Both the position numbers and the translations under genes were made by a program. From positions 558,001 through 622,000 of the forward strand of contig NZ_MCGQ01000007.1 of NCBI RefSeq assembly GCF_002242805.1: 64,000 nucleotides of DNA, in the 5' to 3' direction. The notes under the pieces are model-generated. The model was given only the letters and a program-made list of their open reading frames with translations. It did no database searches and had not been told where the DNA came from. Below, piece by piece: positions 41,416-51,803 of the stretch. The DNA is from Streptomyces diastatochromogenes. Its GTDB lineage: Bacteria > Actinomycetota > Actinomycetes > Streptomycetales > Streptomycetaceae. The first letter of the stretch is position 1. Every line of letters begins with the position of its first letter.

Positions 41416-42660
41416 ATGACACCTTCCGGCACCGGCCTGCGCCGCACCCTGGGCGTGCGGGACGCCGTGGTCGTCGGCCTCGGCTCGATGGTCGGGGCCG
41501 GCGTCTTCTCCGCCCTGGGCCCGGCCGCGCGCGCCGCCGGGCCGGGGCTGTTGCTCGGGCTGGCCGCGGCGGCCGTGGTGGCCTACTGCAACGCCATGTC
41601 CTCGGCCCGCCTGGCCGCCCGCTATCCGGCGTCGGGCGGGACGTACGTGTACGGCAGGGAGCGGCTGGGGCCGTTCTGGGGGTATCTCGCAGGCTGGGCG
41701 TTCGTGGTCGGCAAGACGGCCTCCTGCGCGGCCATGGCGCTCACCGTGGGGTCGTACGTGTGGCCGGGGCAGGCGCACGCAGTGGCGGTGGCGGCCGTGG
41801 TGGCCCTGACCGCGGTGAACTACGGGGGCATCCAGAAGTCGGCGTGGCTGACGCGGATGATCGTGGCCGTGGTGCTGGCGGTCCTTGTGTGTGTGGTGGT
41901 CGTGTGCCTGACCTCCGAGGAGGCTGACGCCGGGCGCCTCGGTATCGGGGTGTCGTCCGGTGTGGGCGGGGTGCTGCAGGCGGCCGGTCTGCTGTTCTTC
42001 GCGTTCGCCGGGTACGCGCGGATCGCGACCCTGGGCGAGGAGGTGCGGGATCCCGCGCGCACCATTCCGCGCGCCATTCCACTGGCGCTCGGGATCGCGC
42101 TGGTCGTGTACGTGGGCGTGGCGGTGGCCGTGCTCGCCGTCCTCGGTGCGGACCGGCTGGGAAACGCGGCGGCTCCGCTGGCCGAAGCGGTGCGGGCGGC
42201 CGGGGTGCCGGGTCTCGCGCCCGTGGTGCGGGTGGGGGCCGCCGTGGCCGCGCTGGGGTCGCTGCTCGCGCTGATCCTCGGGGTGTCCCGCACGACGCTC
42301 GCCATGGCCCGCGACCACCATCTGCCCGGCGCGCTGGCCGCCGTGCATCCGCGGTTCCAGGTCCCGCACCGGGCGGAACTGGCCGTGGGCGCGGTGGTCG
42401 CCGTGCTGGCCGCGACGGTGGACGTGCGCGGCGCGATCGGCTTCTCCTCGTTCGGCGTGCTGGCGTACTACGCCGTGGCCAACGCCTCCGCCTGGACGCT
42501 GAGCCCGGCCCTGCCGGCACGGGTCGTACCGGCCGTGGGGCTGCTGGGCTGCGCGACGCTGGCGTTCGCACTCCCGGCGGTCGCGGTCGCCGTCGGGGCG
42601 GGTGTGCTGGCCGTCGGCGTGGTGGCCTATGGCGTACGGCGGTGGTGGGCGGGGCGGTAG
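41416..42660 (+). CDS. APC-family amino acid permease
   Basis: The 414-aa product is an integral membrane protein with about 12 hydrophobic segments. It begins MTPSGTGLRRTLGVRDAVVV, then GLGSMVGAGVFSALGPAARA (conserved first APC helix) and FFAFAGYARIATLGEEVRDP (consensus APC loop), and lacks a long C-terminal tail. It likely exchanges or imports amino acids; the substrate cannot be read from sequence. It is convergent with the YccF gene, 31 nt away. Confidence 0.9.
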   Translation: MTPSGTGLRRTLGVRDAVVVGLGSMVGAGVFSALGPAARAAGPGLLLGLAAAAVVAYCNAMSSARLAARYPASGGTYVYGRERLGPFWGYLAGWAFVVGKTASCAAMALTVGSYVWPGQAHAVAVAAVVALTAVNYGGIQKSAWLTRMIVAVVLAVLVCVVVVCLTSEEADAGRLGIGVSSGVGGVLQAAGLLFFAFAGYARIATLGEEVRDPARTIPRAIPLALGIALVVYVGVAVAVLAVLGADRLGNAAAPLAEAVRAAGVPGLAPVVRVGAAVAALGSLLALILGVSRTTLAMARDHHLPGALAAVHPRFQVPHRAELAVGAVVAVLAATVDVRGAIGFSSFGVLAYYAVANASAWTLSPALPARVVPAVGLLGCATLAFALPAVAVAVGAGVLAVGVVAYGVRRWWAGR

Positions 42661-42691
42661 GGCCTTTCGACAGGCTCCGGCAGGCCCTGGG

Positions 42692-43084
42692 TCAGCGGGC
42701 CGCGAAGGGCTGGTCCGTGCGGACGATCTCGCGGCCCAGCGGCAGCAGGGAGACCGGGATCATCTTGAAGTTGGCGATGCCGAACGGGATGCCGATGATC
42801 GTCAGGCACAGGGCGATGCCGGTGGTGATGTGGGCGAGGGCCAGCCACCAGCCGGCCAGGATCAGCCACAGCACGTTGCCGATGCACGAGGGCGCGCCCG
42901 CGTCCCGGCGCTCGACCGTGGTGTACCCGAACGGCCACAGGGCGTAGACGCCGATCCGGAAGGCGGCGATGCCGAACGGGATGCCGATGATCGTGATGCA
43001 GAGGATCACACCTGCGAGCAGGTAGCCGAGGAACAGCCAGAAGCCGCTCAGGACGAGCCAAATGACGTTCAGGACGGTCTTCAC
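42692..43084 (-). CDS. YccF domain protein
   Basis: The 130-aa product contains two copies of the YccF unit: [20 protein letters not shown] then [13 protein letters not shown], and [20 protein letters not shown] then [13 protein letters not shown]. About four membrane segments are predicted. Function unknown. The GTG start overlaps the htpX stop by 4 nt (GTGA), so it is translated with htpX. Confidence 0.9.
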   Translation of the reverse strand: MKTVLNVIWLVLSGFWLFLGYLLAGVILCITIIGIPFGIAAFRIGVYALWPFGYTTVERRDAGAPSCIGNVLWLILAGWWLALAHITTGIALCLTIIGIPFGIANFKMIPVSLLPLGREIVRTDQPFAAR

Positions 43085-43944
43085 TGGTTGCGACCTGCCA
43101 TCTTCTCGAGCCGGGCGATGCGCTCCGCCATCGGCGGGTGCGTGGAGAACATCTTGGACAGTCCCTGACCCGCGCGGAAGGGGTTCGCGATCATCATGTG
43201 GCTCGCGGTCTCGATCCGGGGCTCGGGGGGCAGCGGAAGCTGCTGGGTGCCGGTCTCCAGCTTGCGCAGGGCGCTGGCGAGGGCCAGCGGGTCGCCGGTG
43301 AGGTGGGCGCCCGACGCGTCCGCCTCGTACTCCCTGGAACGGCTGATGGCGAGCTGGATGATGCTGGCGGCGATGGGGCCCAGGATCATGATCAACAGCA
43401 GGCCGAGCAGGCCCGGGCCGTCGTCGTCGTCCGAGCGGCCGACCGGGATCAGCCAGGCGAAGTTGACCAGGAACATGATCACCGAGGCGAGAGCACCGGC
43501 CACGGAGGAGATCAGGATGTCGCGGTTGTAGACATGGCTCAGCTCGTGGCCGATGACGCCGCGCAGCTCGCGCTCGTCGAGCAGGCGCAGGATGCCCTCG
43601 GTGCAGCACACGGCCGCGTTGCGCGGGTTGCGGCCCGTCGCGAAGGCGTTCGGTGCCTCCGTCGGGGAGATGTACAGGCGGGGCATGGGCTGGCGGGCCT
43701 GCGTGGACAGCTCGCGGACCATCCGGTACAGCGCGGGGGCCTCGAACTCGCTCACCGGGCGGGCGCGCATCGCGCGGAGCGCCAGCTTGTCGCTGTTCCA
43801 GTACGCGTAGGCGTTGGTGCCCAGCGCGACCAGGACCGCCACGATCAGGCCCGTACGGCCGAAGAAGCTGCCGATGACGATGATGAGTGCGGACAGTCCC
43901 CCGAGGAGTACTGCCGTCCTTAGCCCGTTGTGCCGGCGGTGCAC
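43081..43944 (-). CDS. htpX: M48 membrane zinc metalloprotease HtpX
   Basis: HtpX degrades damaged membrane proteins. The 287-aa product begins [20 protein letters not shown] from a GTG with GGAGGG 6 nt upstream; an in-frame extension to 44010 is not needed. It has two N-terminal membrane segments, the zinc motif [11 protein letters not shown] (about residues 122-132), two more membrane segments, and the third ligand Glu ([11 protein letters not shown]). It is coupled to the YccF gene. Length matches actinobacterial HtpX. Confidence 0.95.
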   Translation of the reverse strand: MHRRHNGLRTAVLLGGLSALIIVIGSFFGRTGLIVAVLVALGTNAYAYWNSDKLALRAMRARPVSEFEAPALYRMVRELSTQARQPMPRLYISPTEAPNAFATGRNPRNAAVCCTEGILRLLDERELRGVIGHELSHVYNRDILISSVAGALASVIMFLVNFAWLIPVGRSDDDDGPGLLGLLLIMILGPIAASIIQLAISRSREYEADASGAHLTGDPLALASALRKLETGTQQLPLPPEPRIETASHMMIANPFRAGQGLSKMFSTHPPMAERIARLEKMAGRNQ

Positions 43945-44111
43945 GGTACGCCCTCCAAGTCGTGCAGCAGGGGAACCCTTTGGTCCAGTGGACCCTCCCG
44001 CTCTGGTCAACGCCAGGCGGCGCCCCCGAGTTCCCTTGTGCGTGCGTCGGCGCGCCTCGGCCGTACGGGTGACGTGCTCTTACGTACCTACGCGCGCCTC
44101 TTGCGCTCCTC

Positions 44112-44146
44112 CGCGCGCGTGGGAGCACAGGCGCCCCACGCGCGCG
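44112..44146 (-). terminator. Terminator of the nuo operon
   Basis: CGCGCGCGTGGG (44112-44123) pairs with CCCACGCGCGCG (44135-44146) around an 11-nt loop, 13 nt after nuoN. The alternating CG steps make a very stable stem. Confidence 0.75.
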
Positions 44147-44158
44147 TGGCGCGCGTCC

Positions 44159-45682
44159 TCAGAACAGTCCGGTGGCCGCGAAGCGCAGGACCAGCTGGGG
44201 TGCGCCGGAGAGGACCACGCCGAGGACTCCGGTGAGGGCGAGCGCGGCGGTGAGGGGGGCCGGAACCCGGTGCCGGGCGGGGGCGCCCTCGGGGGCGCGG
44301 AACAGCAGGGCCGTCCACTGGAGGTAGTAGAAGAGGGCAATCACCACGTTGACGGCCATGACCACGGCCAGCCAGCCCAGACCCGCGTCGACGGCCGCCG
44401 AGAACACGGTGACCTTGGCGAACAGGCCGATGATGCCCGGCGGCAGCCCGGCGAGGCACAGCAGGAAGAACGCCAGGAGAAAGGCGGCGGCCGGGTTGGA
44501 CGCGTACAGGCCCCGGTAGTCGCTGATCCGGTTCAGGGACTTCGTACGGCCCACCAGAGCGGCCACCGCGAAGGCGCCGAGGTTCACGGCGCCGTACATC
44601 AGGGCGTACGCGACCGTGGAACCGATCGCCTTCTGGCCGTCCTTGACGTACCCGGCGGCGGCGATCGGCACCAGGAGGTAGCCGGCCTGGCCGACCGAGG
44701 ACCAGGCGAGCAGTCGTACGGCGCTGTACGCGCGCGTGGCCTGCTGGCGCAGGGCGCCGACGTTGCCGACGGTCATGGTGAGCGCGGCCAGCGCGGCGAG
44801 CGCGGGCCCCCAGACGTCGGCGTACGACGGGAGGGCGACGACGGTGACGAGGATCAGGCCGGAGAAGCCGACCGCCTTGCCGACGACCGACAGATAGGCG
44901 GCGACGGGCAGCGGCGCGCCCACATAGGTGTCGGGCACCCAGAAGTGGAACGGGACCGCGGCCGTCTTGAAGGCGAAGCCGACGAGGGTGAGGACGACGC
45001 CGGTCTGGGCGAGGGTGTGGAGCTGCCCGTCGACGTGCTGGATCCGCTGGGCGATCTGGGTGAGATAGAGGGTGCCGGTGGAGGCGTAGACGAAGCTGAT
45101 GCCCATCAGGCTGACCGCGGTGGCGGTGACCGAGGACAGGAAGAACTTCAGGGCCGCCTCGGAGGACCGCTTGTCGCCGTGCCGGATGCCGACGAGGGCG
45201 AAGGCGGGCAGGGAGGCGACCTCCAGGGCGACGATCAGCGTGGCCAGGTCACGGGAGGCGGGCAGCAGGGCGGCGCCGGCCGCGGAGGACAGCAGCAGGA
45301 ACCAGAACTCCCCCGCCGGGACGCGCCGCTGCTCGTCCTTGAGGTTCGTCACCGACATCAGGGCGGCCAGCAGGGCGCCGCCGAAGGCGAGGAACTGGAT
45401 GACGAGGGTGAAGTGGTCGGCGGTGTAGCTGCACACGCGCGCGTGGCCGGTCAGGCAGAAGGTGCTGCGGTCGCCGTCCAGCAGCGGCAGCAGCATCAGC
45501 GTGGCGACGGCGAGGCCCGCGATGGAGGCCCAGCCGAGGAGGGGCTTGCGCGTCTCGGGGACGAACAGGTCGGCGACGAGGACGGCGAGCCCGACCACCG
45601 CGGCGATGGTGGGCGGCGCGATCGCGAGCCAGTCGACGGACTGGACCGCGGACTGGGCCAGCGGCTGGGCCAGGGCGCTCAT
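44159..45682 (-). CDS. nuoN: NADH-quinone oxidoreductase subunit N
   Basis: NuoN is one of three antiporter-like proton-pumping subunits. The 507-aa product begins MSALAQPLAQSAVQSVDWLA (AGGAGG 6 nt before the ATG), has about 14 hydrophobic segments, and the functional lysines and glutamate of this fold (for example PFHFWVPDTYVGAPLPVAAY, then RLLAWSSVGQAGY). The start overlaps the nuoM stop (ATGA). Last gene of the operon. Confidence 0.93.
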   Translation of the reverse strand: MSALAQPLAQSAVQSVDWLAIAPPTIAAVVGLAVLVADLFVPETRKPLLGWASIAGLAVATLMLLPLLDGDRSTFCLTGHARVCSYTADHFTLVIQFLAFGGALLAALMSVTNLKDEQRRVPAGEFWFLLLSSAAGAALLPASRDLATLIVALEVASLPAFALVGIRHGDKRSSEAALKFFLSSVTATAVSLMGISFVYASTGTLYLTQIAQRIQHVDGQLHTLAQTGVVLTLVGFAFKTAAVPFHFWVPDTYVGAPLPVAAYLSVVGKAVGFSGLILVTVVALPSYADVWGPALAALAALTMTVGNVGALRQQATRAYSAVRLLAWSSVGQAGYLLVPIAAAGYVKDGQKAIGSTVAYALMYGAVNLGAFAVAALVGRTKSLNRISDYRGLYASNPAAAFLLAFFLLCLAGLPPGIIGLFAKVTVFSAAVDAGLGWLAVVMAVNVVIALFYYLQWTALLFRAPEGAPARHRVPAPLTAALALTGVLGVVLSGAPQLVLRFAATGLF

Positions 45683-47253
45683 CGGGTGCCTCCTGCCAGG
45701 AGCTGCTGCACGGCCGGGTCGGTCAGGCCGAGCAGGACCCTCGGCCACAGTCCGGCGACGACGGTGAGGGCGACGAGCGGGGTCCAGGCCGCGAACTCGT
45801 AGCCGTGGACGTCCGCGAGCTTCGGCATGTCCTGCGGTGTGGCGCCCATGCAGACCCGGCGGACCACGATCAGCATGTACGCGGCCGTCAGCAGGGTGCC
45901 GAACGCGCCGATCGCCATGAAGGTGAGGAACGCGGGCCGACTGAGGTCGGCGGCCGGGTTGAACGCGCCGAACAGGGCCAGCATCTCGCCCCAGAACCCG
46001 GCGAGTCCGGGCAGGCCGAGCGAGGCGACGGCGCCGAAGGCGAGCAGTCCGCCGAGGCGCGGGGCCTTGCCGTACAGGGCGGCGCCGGTCTCCTCGGCAA
46101 GGGTGTCGAGGTCGGTGCTGCCGGTGCGGTCCTTCAGCGCGCCGACCAGGAAGAACAGCAGGCCGGTGATGAGGCCGTGGGCGATGTTGGCGAAGAGGGC
46201 GCCGTTCACGCCGGTCGGGGTCATGGTGGCGATGCCCAGCAGGACGAAGCCCATGTGGCCGACGGAGGAGTAGGCGATCAGCCGCTTCAGGTCGCCCTTC
46301 GCGCCCTGCTTGGCGAGGGCCAGGCAGGCCAGGGACCCGTAGATGATCCCGACCACGGCGAACGCGGCGAGGTAGGGCGCGAAGGTGTGGAAGCCGTCCG
46401 GTGCGATCGGCAGCAGGATTCGGACGAACCCGTACGTACCCATCTTCAGCAGGACGCCGGCCAGCAGGACCGAGCCGACGGTCGGGGCGGCGGTGTGGGC
46501 GTCGGGCAGCCAGCTGTGCAACGGCCACATCGGCGTCTTGACCGCGAGCCCGATCCCGATCGCCAGAACGGCGATGACCTGCACGGATGTGGTGAGCGAC
46601 CGGCCGTTGTCAGTGGCGAGTGCCACCATGTCGAACGTGCCCGCCTTGATTCCGATCAGGAGCAGGCCGAGCAGCATGACGACGGAGCCGAGCAGCGTGA
46701 ACAGGATGAACTTCCACGCGGCCCGGGTCCGGCCCTCGCCGCCCCAGCGGGCGATGAGGAAGTACATCGGGATGAGCACCATCTCGAACGCGAGGAAGAA
46801 CAGCAGCAGGTCGAGGACGGCGAAGGTCGCGAGGGTGCCGGACTCGAGCAGGAGCACCAGCGCGACGAACGCCTTCGGGGACGGGCCCGAGGGCATCTTG
46901 AAGTACGAGTAGAGCGCGCAGAGGAAGGTCAGCAGCGCGGTCAGGACCAGAAGGGGGAGGGAGATGCCGTCGATGCCGAGGTGGATCCGCACGTCGAGTG
47001 CGGGGATCCAGCTGATGTCGGTCGTGGCCTGCATCTTCGACGGTTGGTCGTGGTCGAAGCCGAGCGCGAGGACGATCGCGGCGATGAGGATCGCGCCGGT
47101 CACGGTCACGCCGTGCCGCAGCACGGCCTGCTCGGGCGACTTCCCCTTCAGCCCGGGCGGGGCCGGCAGCAGAGCGGCGACGGCGCCGAGGAGCGGGCCG
47201 ACGACGACGAATGCCAGAAGGAACTGCATCACGGACTCGTTGATATCGATCAC
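45679..47253 (-). CDS. nuoM: NADH-quinone oxidoreductase subunit M
   Basis: The 524-aa product is an antiporter-like subunit of complex I with 14 or so membrane segments. It contains TPMWPLHSWLPDAHTAAPTV and RLIAYSSVGHMGFVLLG, which carry the conserved Lys and Pro/Ser positions. It begins MIDINESVMQFLLAFVVVGP. It starts 6 nt after the nuoL stop and overlaps nuoN by 4 nt. Confidence 0.93.
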   Translation of the reverse strand: MIDINESVMQFLLAFVVVGPLLGAVAALLPAPPGLKGKSPEQAVLRHGVTVTGAILIAAIVLALGFDHDQPSKMQATTDISWIPALDVRIHLGIDGISLPLLVLTALLTFLCALYSYFKMPSGPSPKAFVALVLLLESGTLATFAVLDLLLFFLAFEMVLIPMYFLIARWGGEGRTRAAWKFILFTLLGSVVMLLGLLLIGIKAGTFDMVALATDNGRSLTTSVQVIAVLAIGIGLAVKTPMWPLHSWLPDAHTAAPTVGSVLLAGVLLKMGTYGFVRILLPIAPDGFHTFAPYLAAFAVVGIIYGSLACLALAKQGAKGDLKRLIAYSSVGHMGFVLLGIATMTPTGVNGALFANIAHGLITGLLFFLVGALKDRTGSTDLDTLAEETGAALYGKAPRLGGLLAFGAVASLGLPGLAGFWGEMLALFGAFNPAADLSRPAFLTFMAIGAFGTLLTAAYMLIVVRRVCMGATPQDMPKLADVHGYEFAAWTPLVALTVVAGLWPRVLLGLTDPAVQQLLAGGTR

Positions 47254-47259
47254 GCCTGC

Positions 47260-49281
47260 TCACGCTCCCGTGGCGACGAGGAGGACGGTCACCGTCAGGA
47301 CGACGGCACCGGCGAGCAGCGCGCTCACATAGGTCTGCACATTGCCGGTCTGCGCGCGCCGCACGGCGGCCCCGAGCAGCCGGGGCAGCGCGGCCGCGCC
47401 GCCTACGTAGGTCTCGACGACCTCGCGGTCGAGGAACCGCACGAGGCTCGCTCCGGCCTGGACCGGGCGGACGAACAGCACGGAGTACACGGCGTCCAGG
47501 TGGAAGCCGGCGGCCGCGTGCCGGTACAGCGGGCCGAGCAGCAGCCGTCCGGGGTCGGGCGCGTGGGCGAGGTCGCGGTAGGCAGGCTCGTGGTCGGCGA
47601 GGGCGTGGGCCTCGACCAGGCTCGCGTCGCCCTCCGGGTGCGCGGCTGCCTCGCCCTGGAGGTGTTCCCACTCGAAGGAGGGTGCGGGCGCTGCCGGGAC
47701 GCGGGCGGCGAGCGCGCTGGTGCGCTGCCAGGTGCCGTAGGTGAGGAGCCCGCCGACCAGGGCGAGGCCGGTGCCGAGGACGGAGGTGAGGAGCGTCGGG
47801 GTCAGGTCGCGGCCGTCGAACCAGCCGGGCAGCGAGCGGTAGGCGAGCCCGCCGAAGGCGAGAGACGGCACGGCGAGGACCCACAGCACGACGGTCATCG
47901 TGAGCGGCTGGCGGCCGTGGTCGGGGGCTTCGGCGCCCTTGCCGCGGAAGGCCAGCAGCCACAGGCGGGTGGCGTAGGCGGCGGTGAGCAAGGCCGCCAG
48001 CAGACCGGCTACGAGGACGATCCAGCCCGCCGCGCCGGGGGCGTGATCGGTGTGGCCGGTGGCCACGTCCTCGGCGGCGCCGAGGACGGACTCCTTGGAG
48101 AAGAAGCCGCTGAAGGGAGGGATCGCGGCGAGCGCGAGGAGCGCCACGGTCATCGTCCAGTACGCGTCCGGGACGCGGTCGCGCAGGTGGCTCATGCGGG
48201 ACATGGCGGCGAGCGAGTTGGTGCCGGCGGCGTGGATGATCACGCCGGCCGCGAGGAACAGCAGTGCCTTGAAGGCGCCGTGGGACAGGAGGTGGAAGAC
48301 GGCGGCACCGCGGTCGCCGACGGCGAGGGCGCCGGTCATGTAGCCGAGCTGGCCGATCGTCGAGTAGGCGAGGACGCGCTTGATGTCGTCCTGGGCGAGC
48401 GCGGCGAGGCCGGAGCCGGTCATCGTGACGGCGGCCATCACGGCGAGGACCACCATCGCGGCCTGGGACGCCTCGAACACCGGAAGGAGACGGGCGACGA
48501 AGTAGACACCGGCGGCGACCATCGTCGCGGCGTGGATCAGCGCCGAGACCGGTGTCGGGCCGGCCATCGCGTCGGGGAGCCAGGTGTGCAGCGGGAACTG
48601 CGCCGACTTGCCGGCCACGCCCGCGAGCAGCAGCAGGGCGATCAGGGTCGGGTGGTCGATGCCGCCGCTCGCCGCGGCCCCCAGGACGCGGGTGATCTGG
48701 AACGAGCCGGCGTCCGTGCCCAGGGCGAACAGGCCGATGAGGAACGGCACGTCACCGAGCTTGGTGACCAGGAAGGCCTTCAGTGAGGCGGCGCGGGCCT
48801 CGGGGGTCTCCCAGTAGTGGCCGACCAGGAAGTAGGAGCAGATGCCCATGACTTCCCAGCCGACCAGCAGCACGATCAGGTCGCCGGAGTAGACGACGAG
48901 GAGCATCGCGGAGGTGAACAGGGAGACGAGAGCCGCGTACGAGGGGTAGCGCGGGTCGTCGCGCAGGTAGCCCGTCGAGTAGATCTGCACGCAGCTCGCG
49001 ACGAAGGCGACCAGGACGGCGACGAGCGCGGCGAAGCCGTCGATGTCCAGGGCCAGCTCGATCGGCACCGAACCGGTCGGGGTCAGCTCGGTGTGGGCCA
49101 CGATGGGCGGGCCACCGCCCTGTCGTACGGCGACCAGCGCGGCCAGCACCAGCGCGGCCAGGGCCGGCAGTACGGCGAGCGGGCGGACGAAACCGGGGGC
49201 GGTGCGGCCCAGCAGCAGGCCGGCCGCGGCGCCCAGGAACGGCAGGAGGGGGACGAGGACGGCGAGGGAGGTGGTGGTCAC
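47260..49281 (-). CDS. nuoL: NADH-quinone oxidoreductase subunit L
   Basis: The largest antiporter-like subunit, 673 aa. It begins [20 protein letters not shown], has the conserved [20 protein letters not shown] and [20 protein letters not shown], and a C-terminal extension that should form the lateral helix HL. It overlaps the nuoK stop by 4 nt (ATGA). Confidence 0.93.
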   Translation of the reverse strand: MTTTSLAVLVPLLPFLGAAAGLLLGRTAPGFVRPLAVLPALAALVLAALVAVRQGGGPPIVAHTELTPTGSVPIELALDIDGFAALVAVLVAFVASCVQIYSTGYLRDDPRYPSYAALVSLFTSAMLLVVYSGDLIVLLVGWEVMGICSYFLVGHYWETPEARAASLKAFLVTKLGDVPFLIGLFALGTDAGSFQITRVLGAAASGGIDHPTLIALLLLAGVAGKSAQFPLHTWLPDAMAGPTPVSALIHAATMVAAGVYFVARLLPVFEASQAAMVVLAVMAAVTMTGSGLAALAQDDIKRVLAYSTIGQLGYMTGALAVGDRGAAVFHLLSHGAFKALLFLAAGVIIHAAGTNSLAAMSRMSHLRDRVPDAYWTMTVALLALAAIPPFSGFFSKESVLGAAEDVATGHTDHAPGAAGWIVLVAGLLAALLTAAYATRLWLLAFRGKGAEAPDHGRQPLTMTVVLWVLAVPSLAFGGLAYRSLPGWFDGRDLTPTLLTSVLGTGLALVGGLLTYGTWQRTSALAARVPAAPAPSFEWEHLQGEAAAHPEGDASLVEAHALADHEPAYRDLAHAPDPGRLLLGPLYRHAAAGFHLDAVYSVLFVRPVQAGASLVRFLDREVVETYVGGAAALPRLLGAAVRRAQTGNVQTYVSALLAGAVVLTVTVLLVATGA

Positions 49282-49652
49282 GCGGTGGCCTCAGCCTTCT
49301 CGGCCGCGGAGGTGTCAGGGCCTTCGGTCTCGGGGCCCTCGGCGGTGTCGCGGAGCTTGTCGATGTCGGAGGTGCCGCGGTTGCGGTACACGGCGAGCAC
49401 GATCGCCAGGCCGATGCCGATCTCGGCGGCGGCGATGGCGATGGTGAACAGGGTCAGCGCCTGCCCGGAGTGCAGGGTCTCCTCGGCGGCGCGGCTGAGC
49501 CAGACGTCGAAGGCGACCAGGTTGAGGTTGACGGCGTTGAGCATCAGCTCGACCGACATCAGGACCAGGATCGCGTTGCGGCGGGCGAGGACGCCGTACA
49601 GGCCCGTGCAGAAGAGGAGGGCGGAGAGGACGGCGGGATAGGCGAGGTGCAT
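49278..49652 (-). CDS. nuoK: NADH-quinone oxidoreductase subunit K
   Basis: The 124-aa product has three membrane segments and the conserved glutamates ([18 protein letters not shown] and [19 protein letters not shown]). Residues 101-124 are a charged C-terminal tail. The start overlaps the nuoJ stop by one base (TGATG), and the stop overlaps nuoL. Confidence 0.93.
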   Translation of the reverse strand: MHLAYPAVLSALLFCTGLYGVLARRNAILVLMSVELMLNAVNLNLVAFDVWLSRAAEETLHSGQALTLFTIAIAAAEIGIGLAIVLAVYRNRGTSDIDKLRDTAEGPETEGPDTSAAEKAEATA

Positions 49653-50287
49653 CAGCGGGCGCCTTCCTTCTCGCCGGTGGCGGCCACGGGGGTGGCCGGG
49701 GTGCCGGAGGCCGTGCCCGGGGCCGTGTCCGGTGCGCCGGAGGCCTCCTCCGCCTTCGCCTTGCGGGACAGGACGATCGCGCCGACCAGGGCCGCGAGGA
49801 GGAGGACGGAGAGGGCCTCGAAGGGCAGCACCCAGTTCTGGAAGAGGCTCTCGCCGGTGACGCGGGTGCTGCCGGCGGCCGGGCCGCTCAGGTCCATCCA
49901 GGTCGTGCGGAACGCGTCGACGACCACCCACACCAGGGCGACGGCGGCGGCCAGGGCGACGGCGAGGGCGGCCCAGCGGTTGCCGGAGTCGGCGTCCGGG
50001 GAGCGGCCGATGGGGGCCCTGGTGAGCATCAGACCGAACAGGAGGAGGACGACGACGGAACCGACGTAGATGAGGACCTGCACCCAGGCGATGAACTCGG
50101 CGGTGAGCAGGAGGTACTCGACGGCGAGGCCGCCGAGCGTGACCACCAGCCACAGGGCGGCGTGCACCAGCTGCCGGGTGGTGACGGTGACCAGGGCCGC
50201 GCCGAAGGTGACCAGGCCGACGAGCAGGAACGCGATCTCGACACCGGTCGGGGACAGGAAGCCGTGCGGGGCTGCGGCGAGGCTCAC
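49652..50287 (-). CDS. nuoJ: NADH-quinone oxidoreductase subunit J
   Basis: The 211-aa product begins [20 protein letters not shown] (GTG start with GGGGGAG upstream) and has five membrane segments, including the pi-bulge helix [20 protein letters not shown]. The last 40 residues are a hydrophilic Ala/Pro/Thr/Gly tail. The GTG overlaps the nuoI stop (GTGA). Confidence 0.92.
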   Translation of the reverse strand: MSLAAAPHGFLSPTGVEIAFLLVGLVTFGAALVTVTTRQLVHAALWLVVTLGGLAVEYLLLTAEFIAWVQVLIYVGSVVVLLLFGLMLTRAPIGRSPDADSGNRWAALAVALAAAVALVWVVVDAFRTTWMDLSGPAAGSTRVTGESLFQNWVLPFEALSVLLLAALVGAIVLSRKAKAEEASGAPDTAPGTASGTPATPVAATGEKEGAR

Positions 50288-50835
50288 GACTCCCCCTCCT
50301 GTGGTTCGGCCTGTGCGGCGGCCAGTTTCTCGGCGGTCTTGCGGGCGGCCGCGAGTTCCTTCGGCTCCTCCGCGCTGGGGTCCAGGGCGGGCGGGGCCGG
50401 GACGGTCCACATCCACTCGCGGAGCTTGTCGCGCTCGTGGGTGAGTTCGCGGATGTCGGTCTCGGCGTACTCGAACTCCGGGGACCAGAACAGGGCGTCG
50501 AAAGGACAGACCTCGATGCAGATACCGCAGTACATGCACAGGGAGAAGTCGATGGCGAATCGGTCGAGGACGTTGCGGCTGCGCTCGCGTCCGCCGGGGG
50601 CGGCCGGCGGGACCGTCTCCTTGTGGGAGTCGATGTAGATGCACCAGTCGGGGCACTCGCGGGCGCACAGCATGCAGACCGTGCAGTTCTCCTCGAACAG
50701 GCCGATCACACCGCGGGTGCGGGGTGGCAGCTCGGGCTGGGTGTCCGGGTACTGCTCGGTGACGTGCTTCCGCGTCATCGTGCGGAGGGTGACGGCCAGG
50801 CCCTTGGCTAGGCCGGAGCCAGGAATGGGGGCCAT
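50284..50835 (-). CDS. nuoI: NADH-quinone oxidoreductase subunit I (2x[4Fe-4S])
   Basis: The 183-aa product has two complete ferredoxin clusters, [13 protein letters not shown] and [13 protein letters not shown], which carry electrons (N6a/N6b) toward NuoB. It has an extended, partly charged C-terminus ([20 protein letters not shown]). The start overlaps the nuoH stop by one base (TAATG). In a full complex it takes electrons from NuoG, which this operon lacks. Confidence 0.93.
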   Translation of the reverse strand: MAPIPGSGLAKGLAVTLRTMTRKHVTEQYPDTQPELPPRTRGVIGLFEENCTVCMLCARECPDWCIYIDSHKETVPPAAPGGRERSRNVLDRFAIDFSLCMYCGICIEVCPFDALFWSPEFEYAETDIRELTHERDKLREWMWTVPAPPALDPSAEEPKELAAARKTAEKLAAAQAEPQEGES

Positions 50836-51803
50836 TACGAGATCACCACCTTGACGATGCCGGTGAGGGCGATCTGGGCGAGGGAGAGGGGGACGAGGAG
50901 GGTCCAGGAGAGCTTCTGGAGCTGGTCCTCGCGCAGGCGGGGGTAGGTCACGCGGAGCCAGATGACGACGAAGGCGAGGAGCGCGGTCTTCAGCAGGGTC
51001 CACAGCCAGCCCAGGCCGTCGGCGCCCCAGGGGCCGTGCCAGCCGCCCAGGAAGAGGACGGTGGTCAGACCGCACAGGACGATGATTCCGGCGTACTCGG
51101 CGAGCAGGAACAGCGCGAAGCGCAGGCCGGTGTACTCGGTGTACGCGCCGAAGATGATCTCCGAGTCGGCGACGGGCATGTCGAAGGGCGGGCGCTGCAG
51201 TTCGGCGAGGCCTGCCACGAAGAACACGACCGCGCCCACGATCTGCCAGGGCAGCCACCACCAGTGGAAGGCGTGCAGGATGCCCGGCAGGGAGACGGTT
51301 CCGGCCGCCATGGCGACGGAGGCCGCGGCGAGCAGCATCGGGAGTTCGTAGGCGAGCAGCTGGGCGGCCGTGCGCAGGCCGCCGAGCAGGGAGAACTTGT
51401 TCGCGCTGGCCCAGCCGGCCATGAGCGAGCCGAGGACGCCGACGCCCATCACCGCAAGCACGAAGAAGACGCCCGCGTCCAGGACCTGGCCGACGGCTCC
51501 TTCGCTCGGCCCGATCGGGATGGCGACCAGCACGAGCAGGTACGGCAGCAGGGCCACGGCGGGGGCCAGCTGGAAGACCCGGCGGTCGGCTCCCGCCGGG
51601 ACCACGTCCTCCTTCTGCGCGAACTTCACGCCGTCGGCGATGAGCTGGGCCCAGCCGTGGAAGCCACCCGCGTACATCGGGCCGAGCCGGCCCTGCATGT
51701 GGGCCATCACCTTGTGCTCGGTCTGGCCGACGATGAGGGGGAAGGTCAGGAAGACGACGAACACGGCCACGAGTCGCAGGGCGACGTCCAGCGCGCCGTT
51801 CAC
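50835..51803 (-). CDS. nuoH: NADH-quinone oxidoreductase subunit H
   Basis: The 322-aa product has eight membrane segments and the quinone-chamber signature [20 protein letters not shown] (about residues 200-219) and [20 protein letters not shown] (about residues 33-52). It begins [20 protein letters not shown] from a GTG that overlaps the nuoC stop by 4 nt (GTGA). It joins directly to nuoC; nuoD, E, F and G, which usually lie between, are absent. Confidence 0.93.
   Translation of the reverse strand: MNGALDVALRLVAVFVVFLTFPLIVGQTEHKVMAHMQGRLGPMYAGGFHGWAQLIADGVKFAQKEDVVPAGADRRVFQLAPAVALLPYLLVLVAIPIGPSEGAVGQVLDAGVFFVLAVMGVGVLGSLMAGWASANKFSLLGGLRTAAQLLAYELPMLLAAASVAMAAGTVSLPGILHAFHWWWLPWQIVGAVVFFVAGLAELQRPPFDMPVADSEIIFGAYTEYTGLRFALFLLAEYAGIIVLCGLTTVLFLGGWHGPWGADGLGWLWTLLKTALLAFVVIWLRVTYPRLREDQLQKLSWTLLVPLSLAQIALTGIVKVVIS

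Noticed and set aside
44159..46528. 789-codon reading of nuoN extending into nuoM
   Set aside because: The extension overlaps the nuoM coding sequence in another frame; the ATG at 45682 with AGGAGG is the true start.
45805..48786. 993-codon frame opposite nuoM and nuoL
   Set aside because: It lies wholly within two conserved nuo genes and encodes an Asp/Glu/Arg/Gly-rich peptide typical of a reverse shadow.
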